64,000 nt of DNA from Arthrobacter sp. AFG7.2 (GTDB taxonomy: Bacteria > Actinomycetota > Actinomycetes > Actinomycetales > Micrococcaceae). The DNA lies in NCBI RefSeq assembly GCF_002892835.1, contig NZ_PJMB01000007.1, forward strand, positions 1 through 64,000, read 5' to 3'. Numbering within the stretch: the first letter of the stretch is position 1; each line of letters begins with the position of its first letter. The translations under genes and the position numbers were made by a program. The notes beneath the pieces are model-generated. The model saw nothing but the letters and a program-made list of their open reading frames with translations. It was not told the DNA's origin and made no database searches. Below are positions 57,491-64,000 of the stretch, one piece after another.

Positions 57491-58603
57491 GTGACCAAAG
57501 CCATGACAACAACCGCTGAAACCGCCGCCGGGGTCCGCCTCCACGATCCGAACGTCCGGGGGTTCGCCTCGGACAACTACTCCGGAGTACATCCGGAAGT
57601 CCTCGCCGCACTGGCAGCCGCGAACGACGGCCATCAGGTCTCCTACGGCGAGGACGACTACACCGCCAGGCTGCAGGAACTGATGGAGGAACACTTCGGG
57701 CCCGGCATCGAGTGCTTTCCGGTCTTCAACGGCACCGGCGCCAACGTGCTGTCCCTGCAGTCGCTGCTCCCCCGCTGGGGTGCCGTGGTGTGTGCCTCCA
57801 CCGCCCACATCAACATGGACGAGAACGGAGCGCCGGAACGGATTGGCGGCATCAAGCTTCTGCACGTGCCCACTCCGGACGGCAAGCTCACGCCCGAACT
57901 GATCGACCGGGAGGCCTGGGGCTGGGGCGACGAGCACCGCGCCCAGCCGCTCGCCGTCTCCATCACCCAGACCACGGAACTCGGAACCTGCTACACGCCG
58001 GAAGAGGTGCGGGCCATCGCGGACCACGCACATTCCAAGGGCATGAAGCTGCACATGGACGGCGCCCGACTGGCCAATGCCGCAGCCCACCTCCAGGTGC
58101 CGCTGCGGGCGTTCACCCGCGACGCCGGGGTGGACATCCTTTCCTTCGGCGGCACCAAGAACGGGCTGTTGTTCGGTGAAGTGGTGGTGGCGCTCAATCC
58201 GGAAGCCGCGCACGGGCTCGTCTACCTGCGGAAGATGAACATGCAGCTGGCATCCAAGATGCGCTTTATGTCGGCCCAGTTCATCGCCCTCCTCGAAGGT
58301 GACCTCTGGCTGCGGTCCGCGTCCCACGCCAACGCGATGGCAGCGCGGCTACGCGCCGCCGTCGACACCATTGACGGTGTGCAGCCGACGCAGAAAACCG
58401 AGTCCAACGGCGTCTTTGCCATCCTCCCGGAAGGGGTGGCTGACAGGCTGCGCGCTTCCTTCCGTTTTTACGACTGGAACGAAGCCGCCCGGGAGGTGCG
58501 CTGGATGTGTTCCTTCGATACCACCGAAGAGGATGTTGATTCCTTTGTTGCCGCAATCCGCCATGAGCTCCGTGCGCACCCGCAGGGGCACCACAACGGG
58601 TAA
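57491..58603 (+). CDS. Low-specificity L-threonine aldolase
   Basis: 370-residue PLP enzyme cleaving threonine to glycine and acetaldehyde. FASDNYSGVHPEVLAALAAAN, GTGANVLSLQSLLP and the PLP Lys in LSFGGTKNGLLFGE are visible. Other beta-hydroxy amino acids could be substrates. It is next to the SDR gene. Confidence 0.9.
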   Translation: MTKAMTTTAETAAGVRLHDPNVRGFASDNYSGVHPEVLAALAAANDGHQVSYGEDDYTARLQELMEEHFGPGIECFPVFNGTGANVLSLQSLLPRWGAVVCASTAHINMDENGAPERIGGIKLLHVPTPDGKLTPELIDREAWGWGDEHRAQPLAVSITQTTELGTCYTPEEVRAIADHAHSKGMKLHMDGARLANAAAHLQVPLRAFTRDAGVDILSFGGTKNGLLFGEVVVALNPEAAHGLVYLRKMNMQLASKMRFMSAQFIALLEGDLWLRSASHANAMAARLRAAVDTIDGVQPTQKTESNGVFAILPEGVADRLRASFRFYDWNEAAREVRWMCSFDTTEEDVDSFVAAIRHELRAHPQGHHNG

Positions 58604-58675
58604 CGCTGCAGGTCAGCGCGGCAGCCGGCGGCGAGCCTACCCGCCCTCCCCGGTCCAGTTGCGTAACCTGCGAGG

Positions 58676-59332
58676 GTGAACGCACTTGACCAGGTTCCCC
58701 CGGAGTTTCTCCACGCCTTGGGAACCCTCAGGAAAGCCCAGTGCCGCCGGGAGCTCCGCCTGGCGGAGATTCCGGCGCCCGCCCGGCTGGCGCCTTTTGC
58801 CGTGGCCCTGGGCGCTGAGGTTTTCGCTCCCGGGGCAGGAACGCCCGGAACGCCCCTGCACGGCCCCGCCGCCATGGCACTCGCTGCCGCTTCCGGAACC
58901 GGGGACGATGACGAGGACCGGACTGAGCTGGCAACGGGCCGCTTCATCCTCCTCCATGACCCGGACGGCTCGGACGTCTGGGGCGGGGAATTCCGCATCG
59001 TCACCTATATCCGTGCGGAACTGGAGCCTGAGATGGGCAACGACGAGATGCTTGGAACAGTGGCGTGGACCTGGCTGGTGGAGGCGCTGGAGAACCACAA
59101 GGCGCCATACCGGGCCGCGGGCGGCACTGCCACCCGGGTCCTCTCGGAGAGCTTCGGAACCCTTGCCGGGAGGCCGGGGTCCATCGATATCGAACTGCGC
59201 GCCTCCTGGACACCGGCCACCTCCGATGTGAGGGCCCACCTCGAGGCGTGGTCGGACATGGTCTGCACCTTCGCCGGCCTGCCCCCGCTCCCGGACGGCG
59301 TCACGCCCCTGACGCACCGGCGCCGGAACTGA
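58676..59332 (+). CDS. DUF3000-family protein
   Basis: 218 residues from GTG 58676. VPPEFLHALGTLRKAQCRRELRLAEIPAPARLAPFAVALGAEV and the GRFILLHDPDGSDVWGGEFRIVTYIRAELEPEMGNDEMLG block match this actinobacterial family, for which I know no function. It sits by the RNase D-like gene. Confidence 0.85.
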   Translation: MNALDQVPPEFLHALGTLRKAQCRRELRLAEIPAPARLAPFAVALGAEVFAPGAGTPGTPLHGPAAMALAAASGTGDDDEDRTELATGRFILLHDPDGSDVWGGEFRIVTYIRAELEPEMGNDEMLGTVAWTWLVEALENHKAPYRAAGGTATRVLSESFGTLAGRPGSIDIELRASWTPATSDVRAHLEAWSDMVCTFAGLPPLPDGVTPLTHRRRN

Positions 59333-59434
59333 CGCCCCCGGCTACATGGCACACCACAGCGCAGATACGGCGGCAGGCACGATTGGAGGGCCAATCACAG
59401 GCGTTTACCGGCCGGCCGGTAAACTAAAGGCATC

Positions 59435-60769
59435 ATGACCCCTCACATTCCGGAAAACACCACGGCCGGCGTCCCGGCTGCTGATACCGCGCCCCACATC
59501 ACGGTGGAAGGCTTTGACAGCCCCGTCCCCGAAATCGTTGAACTCGCTTCGCCCCGGGACGGCGTTCCGCTGGTCATCGAAACGCAGTCCGGTCTGGAAC
59601 GCTGCGCCGCAGCCATAGCCGCAGGGACGGGACCAGCGGGCGTGGACGCTGAGCGGGCCTCCGGTTTCCGCTATGGCCAGCGGGCCTTCCTGGTCCAGAT
59701 CCGCCGGGAGGGCGCAGGTACCTGGCTGATCGACCCCGAACCTTTCGAGAACCTGGACACTGTCAATGATGCCCTCCGCGGCGTCGAATGGATCCTGCAC
59801 GCCGCCAGCCAGGACCTGCCCTGCCTCTCCGAGCTGGGAATGTGGCCGGACAAGCTCTTTGACACAGAACTGGCCGCCCGGCTCGCGGGACTGCCCCGGG
59901 TGGGACTCGCTGCCGTCATTGAACAACTGCTGGGCTTCGGACTCGCCAAGGAGCACTCCGCTGCAGACTGGTCCACCCGGCCGCTGCCTGAACCCTGGCT
60001 CCGGTACGCTGCCCTGGACGTAGAAGTACTGACGGAGTTGCGCGAGGAACTTATTGAACTCCTGGAAGCTGACGGCAAGCTGGAGTACGCGGAACAGGAG
60101 TTCGCCGCGATCCTGGCCGCGGGGCTTCCGCCGGCGCGCGTTGACCCCTGGCGGAAAACCTCCGGCCTCCACCAGATCCGGGACCGCCGGCAGCTCGCGG
60201 CCGTGCGGGAGCTGTGGCTGGAGCGCGACTCCCTGGCGCAGAAACGGGATGTGGCTCCGGGCCGGCTGATCCCGGACTCCGCCCTGGTGGCTGCGGCCAA
60301 AGCCATGCCGTCCACAGTGCCGCAACTGCTGGGCACCAAGGGCTTCCACGGCCGGGCCGCGCAGCGCGAGGCTCCACGCTGGCTGCGCTGCATTGCAGCA
60401 GCCCGGGACCTGGAAGAGCTGCCGCCGCTGCACCTGCCCACCAACGCGCCGCCCCCGCCGCGGGTCTGGGCTGACCGGGACCCCGAGGCCGCGGCCCGCC
60501 TGGCCACCGCCCGGCCGCTGCTGCAGGCCAAGGCCGAGCAACTGAGCCTCCCCCTGGAAAACCTGCTGACACCCGACTACCTGCGGAGGGTGGCATGGCG
60601 GCCGCCCGCGGATGTCAGCGAAGCGGCCGTCGCGTCGGATCTGCGCGCACTGGGCGCACGGCCCTGGCAGGTGGAACTGGCTGCACCCCTGATCACCGAA
60701 GCGTTCCTCCGCCCGCTGCCCCTGCCGGCCAAGGAGCCCAGGCCGGATACAGGCCCCGGCGAACAGTAG
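59435..60769 (+). CDS. Ribonuclease D-like 3'-5' exonuclease with HRDC domain
   Basis: 444 residues. DEDD-type exonuclease: GPAGVDAERASGFRYGQRAFLVQI (D-x-E), EWILHAASQDLPCLSELGMWP and YAALDVEVLTELREELIELL (Y-x-x-x-D). A HRDC domain follows (LRELWLERDSLAQKRDVAPGRLIPDSAL). It would trim structured RNAs such as tRNA 3' ends. Confidence 0.88.
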   Translation: MTPHIPENTTAGVPAADTAPHITVEGFDSPVPEIVELASPRDGVPLVIETQSGLERCAAAIAAGTGPAGVDAERASGFRYGQRAFLVQIRREGAGTWLIDPEPFENLDTVNDALRGVEWILHAASQDLPCLSELGMWPDKLFDTELAARLAGLPRVGLAAVIEQLLGFGLAKEHSAADWSTRPLPEPWLRYAALDVEVLTELREELIELLEADGKLEYAEQEFAAILAAGLPPARVDPWRKTSGLHQIRDRRQLAAVRELWLERDSLAQKRDVAPGRLIPDSALVAAAKAMPSTVPQLLGTKGFHGRAAQREAPRWLRCIAAARDLEELPPLHLPTNAPPPPRVWADRDPEAAARLATARPLLQAKAEQLSLPLENLLTPDYLRRVAWRPPADVSEAAVASDLRALGARPWQVELAAPLITEAFLRPLPLPAKEPRPDTGPGEQ

Positions 60770-60830
60770 CCCCGCCGGGAGCAGCGCCGCGCCAGTTGCT
60801 CCTCCCGCCCGGCACCCCTTGCAGGCTAAG

Positions 60831-60846
60831 TTACTCACGAGTAACA
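60831..60846. promoter_or_regulatory. Palindrome GTTACTC-AC-GAGTAAC upstream of fadA
   Basis: Perfect 7-2-7 palindrome 76 nt before the thiolase start. Actinobacterial TetR-type regulators of fatty-acid genes use similar TTACTC/GAGTAA sites, so this is a candidate operator for the fadA-fadB pair. The regulator is not in the window. Confidence 0.5.
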
Positions 60847-60922
60847 TCGGACGTACTGCCGCCAGGCCGGCTGCCGCATACCGGCATGCACCCGGCGCCT
60901 ACGTCTCGATGAGGAGTTATAC

Positions 60923-62203
60923 GTGAGCCACCAGGAAAGCGGCGCATCCTTGCGCACTGTCCGGGACGTCGTCTTTGTGGACGGCCTCCGCACACCGTTC
61001 GGCAGGGCCGGGGACAAAGGCATCTACGCCGGCACCCGCGCTGACGACCTGATAGTGAAATGTATCCGGGAACTGCTGCGCCGCAACCCCTCCCTGCCGC
61101 CGGAGCGCATCGATGAGGTGGCCATCGCCGCCACCACCCAGACCGGAGACCAGGGCCTCACGCTGGGCAGGACTGCCGCCCTGCTCGCAGGGTTGCCCAG
61201 GACGGTTCCTGGCTTTGCCATCGACAGGATGTGCGCAGGGGCCATGACCGCAGTGACCGCTACTGCCGGCGGCATCAGCTTTGGCGCCTACGATGTGGTA
61301 CTGGCAGGCGGGGTCGAGCATATGGGCAACCACCCCATGGGCGCCGGCGCCGATCCGAATCCGCGGTTCATGTCGGAGCGGCTGGTCGACCCCGCCGCCC
61401 TCAACATGGGCAATACCGCTGAGAACCTGCACGACCGCTTTCCGTCCATCACCAGGGAACGCACCGACGCTTATGCGGTGGCCTCGCAGGCCAAGTATGA
61501 GGCTGCCCGCCGTGACGGCCGGATCCAGCCGGACCTCGTACCCGTAGCAGCCATGAAGCCGGGCCAGGGCTGGACCTTGAATAGCGCGGATGAACCGCCC
61601 CGTCCCGGGACCACCACCGCCGACCTTGCCGGCCTCCGCACACCCTTCCGGGCCCATGGCCGCGTCACCGCCGGCAACGCTGCCGGCCTGAACGACGGTG
61701 CAACAGCGGCTGTCCTGGCCTCCGCCGACGCCGCAATCGAGCTTGGGCTGCCCGTCAAAATGCGCCTGGTCAGTTACGCCTATGCCGGCGTTGAACCCGA
61801 GGTCATGGGCATCGGCCCCGTCCCCGCCACGGAAAAGGCCCTGAAGAACGCGGGGCTGGCCATAGACGACATCGGCCTGTTTGAAATCAATGAGGCTTTT
61901 GCTGTCCAGGTGCTGAGCTTCCTGGAACACTTCGGCATTGCCGACGACGACCCCCGGGTCAACCGCTATGGCGGCGCCATCGCCGTCGGACATCCCCTGG
62001 CCTCCTCGGGAGTACGGCTGATGACCCAGCTGGCCCGGCAGTTCGAGGAGGACCCGTCTGTCCGGTACGGCATCACCACCATGTGTGTCGGCCTGGGCAT
62101 GGGGGCCACCGTGATCTGGGAAAACCCGCACCATGCCGACTACAGCGGAGCCCGGCCCGGGGATTCCGCAGCCACCGAAACCGTTTCCGAAGGAGCAGCA
62201 TGA
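60923..62203 (+). CDS. fadA: Acetyl-CoA C-acyltransferase (thiolase)
   Basis: 426 residues from GTG 60923 with AGGAGTT upstream. The catalytic Cys is in AIDRMCAGAMTAV and His and second Cys in AVGHPLASSG and TMCVGLGMG. It cleaves 3-oxoacyl-CoA in beta-oxidation. The stop overlaps fadB by 4 nt (ATGA), so the two form the trifunctional pair. Confidence 0.9.
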   Translation: MSHQESGASLRTVRDVVFVDGLRTPFGRAGDKGIYAGTRADDLIVKCIRELLRRNPSLPPERIDEVAIAATTQTGDQGLTLGRTAALLAGLPRTVPGFAIDRMCAGAMTAVTATAGGISFGAYDVVLAGGVEHMGNHPMGAGADPNPRFMSERLVDPAALNMGNTAENLHDRFPSITRERTDAYAVASQAKYEAARRDGRIQPDLVPVAAMKPGQGWTLNSADEPPRPGTTTADLAGLRTPFRAHGRVTAGNAAGLNDGATAAVLASADAAIELGLPVKMRLVSYAYAGVEPEVMGIGPVPATEKALKNAGLAIDDIGLFEINEAFAVQVLSFLEHFGIADDDPRVNRYGGAIAVGHPLASSGVRLMTQLARQFEEDPSVRYGITTMCVGLGMGATVIWENPHHADYSGARPGDSAATETVSEGAA

Positions 62204-64000
62204 GCGCCGCTGATTTCACCGAACTTGCCGATCTCTTTCCCAACGAAACAGTCACGCATTCCTACGTCCGGGACATCCGGCTTCCCGCGCCGGCCGGGAA
62301 GCCCAGCCCCGGCACCTTTGCCCTCATCACCCTGGACAACGGCCTGGACCACTCAAAGCCCACCACCCTGGGGCCCAATACCCTGGTGGAACTCGGCACG
62401 GTGCTGGAGGGTCTTCGGGACCGGGCCGGCCGGGGTGAGATCGTCGGCGTCGGAGTAACGGGCAAGCCCTATTATCTGGTGGCCGGCGCGGACCTTTCCG
62501 CGGTGAAGAACCTGGACAAGCGCGAACACGGGCTGTGGATGGCCCAGTTGGGCCACGACGTTTACGCCACGCTGGCGGACCTGGGCGTGCCCAGCTTCGC
62601 CTTCATCAACGGGGCAGCCCTGGGCGGCGGCCTGGAGATTGCCCTGCAGTCCACCTACCGCACAGTTTCCACGGGAGCGGGAGCACTTGCCCTGCCGGAA
62701 GCTTTCATTGGCCTGGTGCCCGGCTGGGGCGGCGTCTACATCCTTCCGCGCCTTATCGGCCCGGAGAACGCCGTGAAGGTGATGATCGAAAACCCGCTCA
62801 GCAACAACCGGACACTGACCGGACCCCAGGCCTTCGGCCTCGGCATCGCCGACGCAATGTTCGAACCTGCCGATTTCCTGGAGCAGTCCCTCACCTGGGC
62901 CGCGCAAGTCATCACGGGCGAGGTGACGGCTGAACGCGCCAACGCCGTCGATCCCGCCGATGCTGCAACCGCCGCACGGTGGGCCGCCGCCATCGAGGCC
63001 GGCCGGGCCTTCGTGGACGCGAAGACGTCCAACGCGGCACCCGCTCCGGGAAAGGTCCTGGACATTCTTGAGGCCAACCGCACCATGAGCCGGGCCGAGT
63101 CCGCTGCCCTGGAATGCGAAACCCTCGCCGACCTGATGCAGACGGACGAGTTCCGTGCCACCGTCTACGCCTTCCTGGATCTCGTCCAGAAACGCTCCAA
63201 GCGGCCTGCCGGTGCCCCGGACCGCAAGCTGGCCCGTCCCGTCACCAAGGTTGGCGTGGTGGGTGCCGGCCTGATGGCCAGCCAGCTGGCGTTGCTGTTC
63301 GCCCGCCAGCTGAAGGTTCCCGTGGTGATGACGGACATCGACCAGGCCCGGGTGGACAAAGGTGTGGGCTACGTCCACGCCGAAGTGGACAAGCTCCTGG
63401 GGAAGAAGCGGATCAGCCAGGACGCCGCCAACCGGACCAAGGCGCTGGTGACAGGTTCAGTTTCCAAGGACGTTTTCGCGGATGCTGACTTTGTGATCGA
63501 AGCCGTTTTCGAAGAGCTGAACGTCAAGAAACAGGTCTTTGCGGAACTAGAGGCAATTGTCTCCCCGGACTGCATCCTGGCCACCAACACCTCCTCGCTG
63601 TCCGTCACCGCCATGGCGGAGGACCTGCAGCACCCGGAGCGCGTGGTGGGCTTCCACTTCTTCAACCCCGTGGCCGTCATGCCGCTCCTGGAAATCGTCC
63701 GCGCCCCGAAGACGGACGACGCCGTGCTGGCCACCGCCTTCGAACTGGCCAAGGGCCTGAAAAAGACGGCGGTGCTGGTCAAGGACGCCGCCGCGTTCGT
63801 GGTCAACAGGATCCTGCTGCGGCTCATGGGCGAGGTGACGGCAGCCTTTGACGAGGGGACCCCCGCTGAGGTGGCGGACAGTGCCCTGCGGCCCATGGGC
63901 CTGCCGATGACTCCCTTCACGCTCGGCGCCATGGTGGGACTGCCCGTGGCCCAGCACGTCCAGGAGTCGCTGCACGCGGCCTTCGGGGAACGCTTCACGG
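62200..64000 (+). CDS. fadB: 3-hydroxyacyl-CoA dehydrogenase / enoyl-CoA hydratase, 3' truncated by the window
   Basis: 600 codons are visible from ATG 62200, no stop before the edge; full length would be about 700. The N-terminal crotonase domain has GVTGKPYYLVAGADLS and INGAALGGGLEIALQSTYR, then PEAFIGLVPGWGG. The C-terminal dehydrogenase has VGVVGAGLMASQLALLFARQ, ADFVIEAVFEEL and LATNTSSLSVTAMA with HFFNPVAVMPLLEIV. Coupled to fadA by overlap. Confidence 0.92.
   Translation, partial: MSAADFTELADLFPNETVTHSYVRDIRLPAPAGKPSPGTFALITLDNGLDHSKPTTLGPNTLVELGTVLEGLRDRAGRGEIVGVGVTGKPYYLVAGADLSAVKNLDKREHGLWMAQLGHDVYATLADLGVPSFAFINGAALGGGLEIALQSTYRTVSTGAGALALPEAFIGLVPGWGGVYILPRLIGPENAVKVMIENPLSNNRTLTGPQAFGLGIADAMFEPADFLEQSLTWAAQVITGEVTAERANAVDPADAATAARWAAAIEAGRAFVDAKTSNAAPAPGKVLDILEANRTMSRAESAALECETLADLMQTDEFRATVYAFLDLVQKRSKRPAGAPDRKLARPVTKVGVVGAGLMASQLALLFARQLKVPVVMTDIDQARVDKGVGYVHAEVDKLLGKKRISQDAANRTKALVTGSVSKDVFADADFVIEAVFEELNVKKQVFAELEAIVSPDCILATNTSSLSVTAMAEDLQHPERVVGFHFFNPVAVMPLLEIVRAPKTDDAVLATAFELAKGLKKTAVLVKDAAAFVVNRILLRLMGEVTAAFDEGTPAEVADSALRPMGLPMTPFTLGAMVGLPVAQHVQESLHAAFGERFT

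Overview
The window is high-GC actinobacterial chromosome, most likely from Arthrobacter, Pseudarthrobacter or a close Micrococcaceae relative. This rests on frequent GTG/TTG starts, an ANTAR regulator of PdtaR type, DUF4192, DUF3000, DUF6421 and TIGR03085 (mycothiol-type) proteins, a trp operon carrying a TIGR02234-like membrane protein and an HGxxPAAW protein, and a fadAB/RNase D/DUF3000 neighbourhood. The assignment is inferred from protein character, not from a 16S gene.

Positions 1-1145 are debris. Two related insertion-sequence left ends lie in the same orientation. One opens a transposase that is cut off after about 15 codons, and the other abuts a DUF4192 gene that has lost its 5' end.

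Positions 1438-17669 form the accessory catabolic island and the most interesting part. A divergent promoter region (10147-10444) separates a leftward arm (a tandem double IclR regulator, an atypical Gfo/Idh dehydrogenase, an IolE/IolI-like TIM-barrel enzyme, an IolG-like inositol dehydrogenase, a small unknown protein, a ModA-like protein without signal peptide, then pcaF-pcaI-pcaJ) from a rightward arm (ChvE-like lipoprotein, MmsA-type ATPase, permease, maleylacetate reductase, aldo/keto reductase, hydroxyquinol 1,2-dioxygenase). The lower pathway from hydroxyquinol to succinyl-CoA and acetyl-CoA is complete, yet no aromatic hydroxylase is present. The upstream enzymes are all carbohydrate or cyclitol type. 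I propose that a deoxyinositol-like cyclitol is imported, oxidised and dehydrated to hydroxyquinol, by analogy with 3-dehydroshikimate dehydratase, and then cleaved. This is inference.

Positions 17670-18437 hold no credible gene, only hairpins, palindromes and a short direct repeat. A tRNA-Leu(CAA), the PdtaR-like regulator and a convergent pyruvate kinase follow, sharing a strong bidirectional terminator.

Positions 19444-46753 are leftward core metabolism: pyk, gltD-gltB, lgt-trpA-trpB, trpC-HGxxPAAW-membrane protein-trpE, hisI, (a rightward TIGR03085 gene), hisF, hisG, hisE, ribH-ribA-ribB-ribE-ribD with an FMN riboswitch and a small leader ORF, rpe, rsmB-fmt-def and a PD-(D/E)XK-like protein. 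Many junctions are 1- or 4-nt overlaps, indicating translational coupling.

Positions 46858-47785 carry six tRNA genes: one Val(CAC) leftward, then Gly(GCC), Cys(GCA), Val(GAC), Gly(GCC), Val(GAC) rightward. Beyond them are an MT0933-like small protein, a BenE-type transporter, ZapE, a sulfurtransferase with a SufE-like protein, a YbaK-type deacylase, an alpha/beta hydrolase, a USP-like protein with MsrB, the DUF6421-SDR-threonine aldolase set with a striking 5'UTR hairpin, DUF3000, an RNase D-like protein, and a fatty-acid beta-oxidation pair (thiolase and FadB, the latter running off the right edge).
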